Source: Methanospirillum purgamenti | Lineage (GTDB): Archaea; Halobacteriota; Methanomicrobia; Methanomicrobiales; Methanospirillaceae | Assembly (NCBI RefSeq): GCF_018502485.1 | Contig: NZ_CP075546.1 | DNA: 64,000 nucleotides | Direction: 5' to 3' (one strand) | Shown here: piece by piece, positions 15,924 to 24,278 of the stretch | Layout: each line of letters starts with the position of its first letter | Position numbering within the stretch: the stretch's first letter is position 1 | Made by a program: the position numbers and the translations under genes | The notes under the pieces: generated by a model | The model's input: the letters and a program-made list of their open reading frames with translations, nothing else | Told to the model about the DNA's origin: nothing | The model's database searches: none

Positions 15924-17148
15924 GTTTGCACCGTTCTCCTCGTCTTTCAGGATCCATGGCAAAATGTTCAAGTCCTGGAACAATGACCCGAACTACCGGA
16001 ACACCAATTTCAGGCCTGGTAAGATCGGTTACCAGGACCCGTTCAAGCCCTGCAGCTTTGAACCGATCAAGGACAATGTGAATATCGTCCAGGAAGTCAT
16101 CAGTATGGTACGAAGGCATCTCACGGTATTGAAGTTCAGGTTCTAATGTAAACCATTTTTTATTAAGGCGCTTGGCCCGATCATATCCCACTTTTGAAAG
16201 GAAATGGGTTGATTGGGTATCTTCTCGTGCTCCATGAATCTGAGTGGCCCTGCTCTGTGCAACCTCTGTTAATGCCCGGAGTATAGCTATTTCACTGCAA
16301 AGATGTGATCCCATCCCAATACACAGAAGGGTAGGATCACGAAGCTGGAGATCATCTGATACTGCTGCAACGGTAGGGATTCCAAGGTCGCTCGTAATAT
16401 CCCGCAATATCACATCAACCCCTGCCTTCTCAAACTTTTCCAGCAGGCTTTGTGCCACTGGATGAGTTATTTCAGTAATCCTTGGTCCTGCATTGTTTGC
16501 TGATTCAACCAGTGACCAGGCATCACGCTCCACCAGTTCACACAGACTATGAAAGACAGCCTCTTCATAAGTATTTCCTGAAGCTATTCCATTTGTACTC
16601 GTCCTGAATAATTTACCCATAATACGCGGAACCGGGTGGAATACAGCATGAGCAGGAACCCAGACTTCCTCATTCTTTATGATATCCCACGCCTGATACC
16701 AGGGAACCGGCCAGTCAGTGGGAGTATTCTCCGGAAGAATGAGAGAGTCAGGATTTATTGTCTTTTTGACTGATGAGATCTGATCATATGTCATAATCTC
16801 CGGTGTTCTGTCATGAACTTCTGCTGAATATCGTTCAAGCCCTTCCATTATTGCCGATACTCTGGCAGCAATAGGTGTTGCTCCTTTCCCATTATATACA
16901 GTAATTGCTCCTTCGGCAGCAACGGGACGGATACAGGAAAAAACAGGAATTCCAATTCGATCTAATCCCGTGATATCAGCAACCCTGGTTATTCCGGCCG
17001 GCCCGGTGAGATCGCGGACCGCTTCATATGTTTCTTCAGGTGACTTAGTCCGATGAGTCTCCTGTTGGTAGAGTTTTTTACAGGACGAGAGTAACATGTG
17101 CTCATATACGTTTTCATCTGGATACAAAAGAGTACGGGGTTCATGCAT
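15877..17148 (-). CDS. ycaO: YcaO-related McrA-glycine thioamidation protein
   Basis: A 423-residue YcaO protein. The ATP-binding motif is seen as A-R-V-S-A-I-M-E-G-L-E-R-Y-S-A-E and later E-E-A-V-F-H-S-L-C-E-L-V-E-R-D-A. It uses ATP to activate a peptide amide; in methanogens the YcaO next to TfuA makes thioglycine in McrA, the catalytic subunit of methyl-coenzyme M reductase. The frame opens at 17211, but the conserved part begins M-H-E-P-R-T-L-L-Y-P-D at ATG 17148. It is the first of a five-gene overlapping set with tfuA, moeB, moaD and moaE. McrA itself is not in the window. Confidence 0.88.
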   Translation of the reverse strand: MHEPRTLLYPDENVYEHMLLSSCKKLYQQETHRTKSPEETYEAVRDLTGPAGITRVADITGLDRIGIPVFSCIRPVAAEGAITVYNGKGATPIAARVSAIMEGLERYSAEVHDRTPEIMTYDQISSVKKTINPDSLILPENTPTDWPVPWYQAWDIIKNEEVWVPAHAVFHPVPRIMGKLFRTSTNGIASGNTYEEAVFHSLCELVERDAWSLVESANNAGPRITEITHPVAQSLLEKFEKAGVDVILRDITSDLGIPTVAAVSDDLQLRDPTLLCIGMGSHLCSEIAILRALTEVAQSRATQIHGAREDTQSTHFLSKVGYDRAKRLNKKWFTLEPELQYREMPSYHTDDFLDDIHIVLDRFKAAGLERVLVTDLTRPEIGVPVVRVIVPGLEHFAMDPERRGERCKRARRNYIPGTKPVGS

Positions 17149-17226
17149 AAGGTAGTGTGATCCTGAAAGTATTAGGATGGACAGATTTATACGAATGAAA
17201 TCACAACACACAACCGAGGGATCTCG

Positions 17227-17544
17227 ATGGACGATTTTACAACCTTTATCCGGGACTTAAAGAAACTCCCGGCAGAAGAACAGGATAAGATCATTGAAGA
17301 GAAAAAAACAAAATGTATCTGTCCTACTTGTCCAAGTTATAATAAATGCGCAATTGTTGAGCGCGAAAAACTCTTCTGTATGATTGGACAGAGTTTCCTG
17401 TGTATATCATACGAAGAGGGATGTAAATGTGAAGAATGCCCGATTGCAAAAGAATACGGACTTGATTATAAGTATTTCTGCACTCGTGGTGATGAAAAAG
17501 GTCAGCGGTACCTCAACTCAGTCTGGGGCTCAACCGTGGAATAA
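17227..17544 (+). CDS. DUF2769 Cys-rich protein
   Basis: A 105-residue protein with C-I-C-P-T-C-P-S-Y-N-K-C (about 30-41), L-F-C at 49-51, then G-C-K-C-E-E-C-P, the pattern of DUF2769 proteins of methanogens and other anaerobes. The eight or more Cys suggest a zinc or Fe-S site. The function is unknown. It is divergent from ycaO with only 78 bases between the starts, so the two promoters share this short region. Confidence 0.8.
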   Translation: MDDFTTFIRDLKKLPAEEQDKIIEEKKTKCICPTCPSYNKCAIVEREKLFCMIGQSFLCISYEEGCKCEECPIAKEYGLDYKYFCTRGDEKGQRYLNSVWGSTVE

Positions 17545-17568
17545 CCATTTTTTTCATAATTGGAAATT

Positions 17569-18837
17569 CTATTCCAAGTGGTGGTTCTCAAGAATGGGAA
17601 ATTCTGATGACCGGTATAACTCTTCAAGATCTTCACATGTCCCTTTACAGGCTTTCGTAATTACATTTCTCACTTCAGACCACATCTCATGAGCGATATC
17701 ACCAGGAACAGGCGTGAGTCCATGGGCCAGAATTGAATCATTTCGAATCATAATATACTGCTGCAAGTCAGAATACCACTGATCAGCCCCTTTCATTCCA
17801 AGGTCTTCGAGAAGAAGGAACTTGTACCGAAGCCCTATCCTGATAATCCCATTTCGATCAGCTTTCCTGGCATAGGTAGAGATATCCTGTTTTTTGAGTA
17901 ATTTTCGAAGATCTGAAAACCGAATCTTCTCTTCATTGTCATCAATACCATAATTTAGCAGTAAAACCTGGGAAATTAACTCAACAACACGATATAATCT
18001 GGCAAGAGCATCATCGTATCGCTCACCGTCAATCCGTCGCTTGGCATTATGGAGCAGATCAATGAGCATATAAGTATATTTTTGTTGTCTGACATGGAGC
18101 CGCTCCTTTCGGTTGAGGATAGTATCATCCATCCGATCAAGGTCAAGGAGTTTTTTAAGAAATTTCCTGTTTAGAGGAATGAGAATATCAAGGTCCGGGA
18201 CATGTTGAAGATATCGCCATGCTTTCTCATAATCCATCTTGTCCCAGTGCCAATATCCATTAAATAAGGTGTAATACATGTCACGTTCCGGCAGATTGCT
18301 TATTCCTTCCAGCAGCCGGAGTGAGCTTCCATAATGATTATTATTAAATGCATAGATTGCCCGATGAATTAAAAGCCGGTCATATGCAGCAAAGAGTACC
18401 ATCTCTTTGACCATTTCCGTTCCTGGAATAATCATTCCATCAGGTTTATCCCCGGTAACATGAGACACGGGATTTCTGGTGAGAAATGATACGATCTCTG
18501 CTGCCAGAATCATCTCTCTGGTTCCGGTAGATGCTTCTATTACCATCTCATCATATTGATACAGAGAAGCAACACCGTACATGACTTCAAAACATCCATT
18601 GAAATCATTCGGATCTCGAATCATGCAGAGGGTTGAAGAGGGAGGAGAAGTATTATATTCAGTTTTTAAGGCATTATGTATGGGATCTATAGATCCTTTA
18701 CTCTCTTCTGAACAAAAATAGATGATCTTTTCCGGATGATAAAAGTGAATAGCATAACTACAGGATCTGACAAGTCGGGACAAGGCATCTGCATGACTGG
18801 TGCCAATCCCTGTCCCTAGTGTCATGAGAAGAAGCAT
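17569..18837 (-). CDS. Orphan CARF-HEPN protein, TIGR02710-like
   Basis: A 422-residue protein. The N-terminus (M-L-L-L-M-T-L-G-T-G-I-G ... S-E-E-S-K-G) and S-T-G-T-R-E-M at about 103-109 match the two nucleotide-binding loops of CARF domains, which sense cyclic oligoadenylates. The C-terminal half has N-A-K-R-R-I-D-G-E-R-Y-D-D-A-L-A-R-L-Y-R, as in TIGR02710 CRISPR-associated proteins, and R-N-D-S-I-L-A-H-G at about 365-373, an R-x6-H HEPN ribonuclease motif. It would be a ligand-activated RNase. No cas gene or array is in the window. It is divergent from the DOMON gene. It ends at TAG. Confidence 0.7.
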   Translation of the reverse strand: MLLLMTLGTGIGTSHADALSRLVRSCSYAIHFYHPEKIIYFCSEESKGSIDPIHNALKTEYNTSPPSSTLCMIRDPNDFNGCFEVMYGVASLYQYDEMVIEASTGTREMILAAEIVSFLTRNPVSHVTGDKPDGMIIPGTEMVKEMVLFAAYDRLLIHRAIYAFNNNHYGSSLRLLEGISNLPERDMYYTLFNGYWHWDKMDYEKAWRYLQHVPDLDILIPLNRKFLKKLLDLDRMDDTILNRKERLHVRQQKYTYMLIDLLHNAKRRIDGERYDDALARLYRVVELISQVLLLNYGIDDNEEKIRFSDLRKLLKKQDISTYARKADRNGIIRIGLRYKFLLLEDLGMKGADQWYSDLQQYIMIRNDSILAHGLTPVPGDIAHEMWSEVRNVITKACKGTCEDLEELYRSSEFPILENHHLE

Positions 18838-18922
18838 AGATTGTATTTCAGCATATCCCTGATATCATTCTTCTGATCCGGTATACAAAGAATTTTAACC
18901 ATGAGACCCTCATTCTGATTCT

Positions 18923-19486
18923 ATGCACAAGTTTGGACTGACACTTCTGATTGTAGTGATGACGTTATTCCTTTGTTTCCCTTCACTAAATGCAGAACCT
19001 CAACAAAAGTCTGATGGAGCAATTGAAACTGATGAATATGCACACACCATTTCATTTGACAATGGGAATTATGTACTTTATTGGACTGTAGCGGATGAAA
19101 ATATTTCAATGGCAATTCAGGGTAAAACAACCGGATGGGTAGGTATCGGTTTGAAACCAACACAAATGATGAAAGATGCAGATATTATTCTTGCAGGAAT
19201 GAGAGGAGAGGAGGTATACTGGATCGATTCTTATTCAACAGGAGTATTCGGCCCACATCCAGACGATACTGAACTTGGGGGGACAGATGACATTCTCAAC
19301 CTTTCTATATCCGAACAAGATGGAGTTACCACACTGGAGTTTTCAAGAGACCTCGTAACCGGTGATGTTTATGATGCAGAATTGTCAACCGGAGAAAATG
19401 TTTCAATAATATGGGCAATGGCTTCAGATGATGATCCAAAATTCAAACACAATACCTCTAAAGGAAAAGGCAGCCTTCCTCTTTGA
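18923..19486 (+). CDS. Secreted DOMON-domain protein
   Basis: A 187-residue protein with a signal peptide (residues 1-24, ending S-L-N-A) and one DOMON domain: Y-V-L-Y-W-T-V-A-D-E-N-I-S-M-A-I-Q-G-K-T-T-G-W-V-G-I-G-L, followed by M-K-D-A-D-I-I-L-A-G. DOMON domains bind heme or sugars outside the cell. A Met (at M-M-K-D-A-D) may serve as a heme ligand, as in the family. No redox partner lies next to it. The C-terminus ends K-G-K-G-S-L-P-L without an anchor. Confidence 0.82.
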   Translation: MHKFGLTLLIVVMTLFLCFPSLNAEPQQKSDGAIETDEYAHTISFDNGNYVLYWTVADENISMAIQGKTTGWVGIGLKPTQMMKDADIILAGMRGEEVYWIDSYSTGVFGPHPDDTELGGTDDILNLSISEQDGVTTLEFSRDLVTGDVYDAELSTGENVSIIWAMASDDDPKFKHNTSKGKGSLPL

Positions 19487-19490
19487 TCCA

Positions 19491-19772
19491 TTACTCCTCT
19501 TTTTTCATATAGTCGACAAATGCTGCAATAAATGATAATACAACCATAGTCAATCCCATAAGACTGATGATTTGCCAGGTACCGGTCATTTGTGGCCCAC
19601 TGGTTGCGAGGTTCATTCCATAACTAACAATCCAGAAAAGAAGACTGATATTAAGGATGAGTAAAAACCGGAGCCGGGGCTTCCCTGTAAATATATACAA
19701 AAAGATAGTGGAGATGAGCAGAATTATCCCAACAAACAGCAATGATGCTTCTGCTCCAATCTCTTCTGTCAC
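19491..19772 (-). CDS. Small three-helix membrane protein
   Basis: A 93-residue hydrophobic protein with three predicted membrane helices (about 10-28, 36-55 and 65-87) and a charged K-K-E-E tail. It starts with GTG, supported by GAGGCAGATC upstream. No family is recognised. It converges on the DOMON gene, ending four bases beyond it, and is followed upstream by the bactofilin-like gene on the same strand. Confidence 0.55.
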   Translation of the reverse strand: MTEEIGAEASLLFVGIILLISTIFLYIFTGKPRLRFLLILNISLLFWIVSYGMNLATSGPQMTGTWQIISLMGLTMVVLSFIAAFVDYMKKEE

Positions 19773-19835
19773 GATCTGCCTCTTTAGTACATCTGGTTTA
19801 GGATCTATGAGGGCTTTAAATGTGTCAAAAAAAGG

Positions 19836-20864
19836 TTAGAGACCAGAGTCACTATATACATCATAACAGGTAAGAATCAGCATACCAAATCCAAGAAATA
19901 CTGCTATCGCCCAGATGAAAAATCCGATAACCGGAATAAAGAACAGAATATGCAGTATGATAAAACCAAGGATAAATCCCCAAATTAATCCTGTTTCTTT
20001 TTTCGCGATATTCAAAACCCACGAACCCAAGACTGCTCCAGACATGATAGTGGAAAGTGAGAGTCCTATAAGCATCAGAAGCATTAAGAGGCAGGCAATT
20101 GGTATTCCAATAAGAGTTATTAACAGAATTACAAAGAGAATGAAACCGATAACGAGTCCTGCGATCCCGGCAACAAATGATAACAGAGTTTTTTCAGTTC
20201 CTGTTTTTACAAGTGCGGTAAAGAATGCCGGACAGATTTTTATGAGAATGATGCCCAAAATCAAAAATCCAATAAAGCACAGGATCATTGCCATGGTAAT
20301 GAAGGCTCCGACTGCCTCACCAATCTTATCTATATCAAAACCGGACTCATCTTCTTCTTCGATCGTTAAGTTGCCTTGGATTGTTGCCTGGGTGGTATAG
20401 CCAGAAGCACTTATGATGGCATCTTTCGAGATAACGGTATTTTTACCGAGAACAACGGTGCCACCTGATGCAGCGATGTTTTCAGCATTTCCGGACATGG
20501 TAACTGATCCACCAACGGCCATCACCTTGCCGCCGACATTTCCGTTAATGTCTATATTCCCACCCGCAGCGAAAATATCGGTTCCGACCGGAGCATTGAC
20601 CTGAATCGTTCCACCTGCTGCTACAAGATTTCGTTCTACCGGTTCATTTACGATAAGTGTTCCACCCGCCCACGTAATGCTCTTTACCGGTGCATTGACT
20701 ATCATCGAGCCACCTGATGCAATGAGGTCATCATCAATCGGCTCACTAATGACGATATTGTCTCCGGACCTCGTATCAAATGCAGACACCGGTGAGATAA
20801 AAAATCCGGTCAGAATAATCAAAAACAGGATGAACAAGATTTTTTGAATCGTTGTTTTGGTCAT
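19836..20864 (-). CDS. Secreted beta-helical (bactofilin-like repeat) protein with membrane domain
   Basis: A 342-residue protein. After a signal peptide (to S-P-V-S-A) come about eight short repeats such as D-D-D-L-I-A-S-G-G-S-M-I-V-N-A-P-V and A-A-G-G-T-I-Q-V-N-A-P-V, each a turn of a right-handed beta-helix as in polymer-forming bactofilin-type proteins. The second half has four or more membrane helices. ATG 20864 is chosen over ATG 20876 because GGAGGT lies 4 bases upstream. The likely role is an envelope scaffold; this is inference from the fold. Confidence 0.7.
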   Translation of the reverse strand: MTKTTIQKILFILFLIILTGFFISPVSAFDTRSGDNIVISEPIDDDLIASGGSMIVNAPVKSITWAGGTLIVNEPVERNLVAAGGTIQVNAPVGTDIFAAGGNIDINGNVGGKVMAVGGSVTMSGNAENIAASGGTVVLGKNTVISKDAIISASGYTTQATIQGNLTIEEEDESGFDIDKIGEAVGAFITMAMILCFIGFLILGIILIKICPAFFTALVKTGTEKTLLSFVAGIAGLVIGFILFVILLITLIGIPIACLLMLLMLIGLSLSTIMSGAVLGSWVLNIAKKETGLIWGFILGFIILHILFFIPVIGFFIWAIAVFLGFGMLILTCYDVYSDSGL

Positions 20865-20919
20865 AATTACCTCCATCCGTCATTATGTAGGCTGAATGCA
20901 ATAAAGATTTCTCCTTCTA

Positions 20920-21342
20920 TCATTCAGACGGCTTTGCGCCGCCTCCCATATACATACTGAAATAGTCAGAAAACCAGTCTGCTTTATCGAGTGATGCAAG
21001 TTCCGGAAGTCCGACCCAACGATATTCAGTATGTTCTTTGCTAATAGAGAGTCCACCAGAAAGAATGCTCCCTATCATGACAAGGTGAACAACACGAAAA
21101 TCTTCAGTCTCCTGCATAGCTGTTCCCGCAGCAGAGTGGACTACAACGGTAAATCCGGTCTCTTCCAGGATCTCTCGTTTGAGTGCCTCATCAAATGTTT
21201 CGCCGGCATCAATTTTCCCGCCAGGTAGTTCCCATTTTGCTAAATTGGTCTTTGATGATGAAGAACGTTTTAATACAAGAATATGGCCCTGATTGTCAAA
21301 CAGAATAAGACGGACACAGAGGGCAAAAGGTTTTCCTGTCAT
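20920..21342 (-). CDS. Nudix hydrolase
   Basis: A 140-residue protein with a full Nudix box, G-G-K-I-D-A-G-E-T-F-D-E-A-L-K-R-E-I-L-E followed by E-T-G-F, which binds Mg2+ and cleaves nucleoside diphosphates linked to another group. The substrate is unknown; the W-E-L-P-G-G start fits MutT/ADP-ribose types. The open frame extends to 21411, but ATG 21342 (M-T-G-K-P-F-A-L-C) begins at the domain. It is divergent from the flavodoxin-fold gene, 86 bases between starts. Confidence 0.85.
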   Translation of the reverse strand: MTGKPFALCVRLILFDNQGHILVLKRSSSSKTNLAKWELPGGKIDAGETFDEALKREILEETGFTVVVHSAAGTAMQETEDFRVVHLVMIGSILSGGLSISKEHTEYRWVGLPELASLDKADWFSDYFSMYMGGGAKPSE

Positions 21343-21428
21343 AGTACATGGTCTACGTTGATCCTCAAAAAATTTCGGAATTCTTTTTTGACCGAAAACC
21401 AGATATGGCATACATAAACAAGAATTAT

Positions 21429-22025
21429 ATGGATATTTCGCTGATCTTAGCCCATCCGGACCAGAACAGCTTTAATCATGCCATTGCACATACAGCTCTT
21501 GATGTCCTTATCGATGCTGGTCATACTGTCCGATTTCATGATCTTTATAAAGAGCAATTTGATCCAATTTTGTATACTGAAGAGATACCTCGGGATACAG
21601 CTCTTGATCCAATTATTGCATGTCATTGTAATGAAATTGCAAATGCTGATGGTATCATTATTGTGCATCCAAATTGGTGGGGTCAGCCCCCCGCAATTCT
21701 CAAAGGATGGGTTGACCGGGTAATACGTCCGGGTATCGCATACCGGTTTTTAGAAGGAGATAATGGTGAAGGAATTCCGGTCGGTTTATTAAAAGCTCGT
21801 GCTGCGATAGTATTTAACACAGCCAATACACCAGAAGAACGAGAAAATGCTGTGTTTGGAGATCCACTAGAGCAAATATGGAAAGACTGTATCTTTGATC
21901 TGTGTGGTGTTTTACAGTTCCATCGCCGGATGTTCAGGATAATGGTAACAAGCGATGAAATCCGCAGAGCCAGTTGGCTCACTGAAGTAAAAGAAATGAT
22001 AGTACAGGCTTTTCCAAAAGAATAA
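21429..22025 (+). CDS. Flavodoxin-fold NAD(P)H oxidoreductase
   Basis: A 198-residue protein of the Flavodoxin_2 family: L-I-L-A-H-P-D-Q-N-S-F-N-H-A-I at the start, and H-P-N-W-W-G-Q-P-P-A-I-L-K-G-W-V-D-R-V in the middle, the FMN/FAD-binding W-W-G-x-P motif of quinone reductases such as MdaB/KefF. It likely passes two electrons from NAD(P)H to quinones or similar acceptors. The open frame begins at 21348, inside a region divergent to Nudix; ATG 21429 starts at the first strand of the fold. Its stop abuts the HerA-like gene stop. Confidence 0.82.
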   Translation: MDISLILAHPDQNSFNHAIAHTALDVLIDAGHTVRFHDLYKEQFDPILYTEEIPRDTALDPIIACHCNEIANADGIIIVHPNWWGQPPAILKGWVDRVIRPGIAYRFLEGDNGEGIPVGLLKARAAIVFNTANTPEERENAVFGDPLEQIWKDCIFDLCGVLQFHRRMFRIMVTSDEIRRASWLTEVKEMIVQAFPKE

Positions 22026-23501
22026 TTATTTTTTTTTCAGCCAGGAACCAAGCATCCCACGAACGATCTCTTTTCCGATCTGGGTACCAATATTTGTTGC
22101 AGTCCTGACTGCTATTGTTCCAACCACATCCCCGACATCTTTGGATTTTCTTCGTGTACTCCGGGAAGGAGTAGTTTTTCTAGGTGCTGGTGCTGCTTTT
22201 TTTGGTTTTTCATCAACAACTGCTCTCTCTCGTCCGGCTAATTCTTCAGCAGCAGAGTGACGATTGATTTGTTTCTCATATTTGCCATATAGTAATGAGG
22301 TTTGAATCTCTTTTTGTTGTTCAGGTTCAGTCAGGGGAGTGAGATTACTATGAGGAGGAAGCACAAGGGCACGGTCAACCGGTGTTGGTACACCTGATTT
22401 ATCTAACACTGATACCAATACTTCCCCTATTCCAAGTTCTCCAATTATCTTTTCAGTATCTATCTTTGGATTTTGCCTGAAAGATTTTGCAGCAGTTTTA
22501 ACTGCCCGCATCTCACCAGGAGTTGTAGCACGAAGTGCATGTTGGACCCGGTTTCCTAATTGTCCCAATACATCTTCAGGAATATCTCCAGGATTCTGAG
22601 TGATAAAGAATACACCAACTCCTTTTGATCTGATAAGTCGAACTATCTGAATGATCTTTTCTTCCAGTACCTTGGGAATATCTGAAAAGAGAAGGTGAGC
22701 TTCGTCAAAGAAGAGAAGGAACTTTGGTTTCTCCAGATCTCCAACTTCTGGAAGATCATCATATAGTTCGGAGAGAAGCCAGAGAAGGAATGTAGAATAA
22801 ATTTTCGGGCTTTTGATTAAACTACTTGCAGCAAGAAGATTGATAGTTCCTTTTCCATCGTGAACTGACATAATATCATCAAGGTCCAACGAAGGCTCAC
22901 CGAAAAAAAGATCACCCCCCTGTTGTTCAAGAGTCAGAATGGCACGTTGAATGGCCCCAAGGGAAGCAGGAGTCATATTCCCATATTTCCCTTTTATTGC
23001 GGCAATATTCTCAAGAGCATAGGTAATGAGTGCGATAAGATCTGCAATATCTATCAGCAATAATTGGTTATCATTCGCATACCGAAAGAGCATGGACAAT
23101 ATACCAGTCTGTGTTTCATTCAGATCAAGAATTCTAGCGAGTAAAAGTGGGCCCATTTCAGAAACAGTTGTTCTTACCGGATGACCACCTTTCCCATAGA
23201 GATCCCAGTACCGAACCGGATATCCTTCGTAAGAAAAACCAGATAATTGCAAAAGAGAAGCACGTTCCTCGATTTTCTTATTCCCACCACCAGGTCTGCT
23301 TAGGCCGGAGAGATCACCTTTCATATCTGGTAAAAAAACCGGAACACCCATTGAACTAAACTGTTCTACAAGAACCCGAAGAGTTACCGTTTTTCCTGTT
23401 CCGGTTGAACCTGCGATTAAACCATGACGATTCGCCATTGATGGTTCGATAAAAATATCACTCTCTCCTTTTGCAATTGGAGAGGAATGGAATCCTGCCA
23501 T
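22026..23501 (-). CDS. HerA-like ATPase (DUF853 family)
   Basis: A 491-residue P-loop ATPase with A-G-S-T-G-T-G-K-T (about 31-39), F-L-L-F-F-D-E-A-H-L-L-F as Walker B and I-T-Q-N-P as sensor, matching the DUF853/YjgR group of HerA-FtsK-like proteins. Its C-terminus is a charged, Lys/Arg/Ala-rich tail (P-K-K-A-A-P-A-P-R-K) followed by an amphipathic helix ending W-L-K-K-K. The partner nuclease NurA is not adjacent. Its role in DNA is inferred from the family. It converges with the flavodoxin-fold gene without a gap. Confidence 0.82.
   Translation of the reverse strand: MAGFHSSPIAKGESDIFIEPSMANRHGLIAGSTGTGKTVTLRVLVEQFSSMGVPVFLPDMKGDLSGLSRPGGGNKKIEERASLLQLSGFSYEGYPVRYWDLYGKGGHPVRTTVSEMGPLLLARILDLNETQTGILSMLFRYANDNQLLLIDIADLIALITYALENIAAIKGKYGNMTPASLGAIQRAILTLEQQGGDLFFGEPSLDLDDIMSVHDGKGTINLLAASSLIKSPKIYSTFLLWLLSELYDDLPEVGDLEKPKFLLFFDEAHLLFSDIPKVLEEKIIQIVRLIRSKGVGVFFITQNPGDIPEDVLGQLGNRVQHALRATTPGEMRAVKTAAKSFRQNPKIDTEKIIGELGIGEVLVSVLDKSGVPTPVDRALVLPPHSNLTPLTEPEQQKEIQTSLLYGKYEKQINRHSAAEELAGRERAVVDEKPKKAAPAPRKTTPSRSTRRKSKDVGDVVGTIAVRTATNIGTQIGKEIVRGMLGSWLKKK
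22029..22037 (+). terminator. U-tract terminator inside the 3' end of the opposite gene
   Basis: Nine T directly after the stop of the flavodoxin-fold gene. The same bases encode the Lys-Lys-Lys end of the HerA-like protein on the minus strand, so the two convergent genes share this stretch. Confidence 0.6.
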
Positions 23502-24259
23502 GTGAGTATATGAGAATTGGTTCCAGATAATTCTTTATGATCGGTTAGAAGGAGGAAATTATGGAATGGGAACATGGAAAAATAATATCGCCTGCTACGA
23601 GTTTTAAGATGTTATTGTAATGTCAGAGTAATGTCAGACTTTATTAAATTCTCCATTTTCCCTGGGGAATATACATCTCAAATCTAACCCCTTTTCCATG
23701 TTCTCCACATTCACAGATTGAAATACCAGTCATTGCAAGGATTTCTTTGATAAGGAATAATCCGAGACCAGTATTTTTTCCAAATCCTTCTTCGAATATT
23801 TTATGTTTTTCTGTATCTGGAACTCCACCGCCATCATCCTCATACAGAACATACAAATCTCCATTCCGCCTTTCAGATCGAAAACGAACTGATTGCACAT
23901 CCTTCCCATGACGAATGGTGTTATCAATTAGATTTTCAAAAACTTTTTCAATCAGCGGATCGGCAAATATCTGTACATTTTCTCCGATAAATGAGTAAAT
24001 TGTAGGCTCAACCCGATGATATTTGGCAGCATTATAACATAGTGAACGAAGGTAAAACCAATTTGGCTCCAAAATCCCAATGGTCTGATATTCAAACGTA
24101 GTTTGCAACTGGTCAAGAATATTTTTACAAGGATTAATCGCCCTCTTAAGCAACTCTGCTTCAGACTCAGGTATGTCACCTGAACTTACCAGATCAACGA
24201 TTGCCATAATAGTCGCGAGTTCATTTTTAATGTCATGACGAGTTATAGAAGAAAGGATC

Positions 24260-24265
24260 TTTAAT
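24260..24265. repeat. 6-bp target-site duplication, left copy
   Basis: TTTAAT directly before the left end of the insertion sequence, matched by 25817-25822. One copy is part of the restored kinase codons (N-K-L-K). Confidence 0.85.
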
Positions 24266-24278
24266 CCTGAACTCGGTA

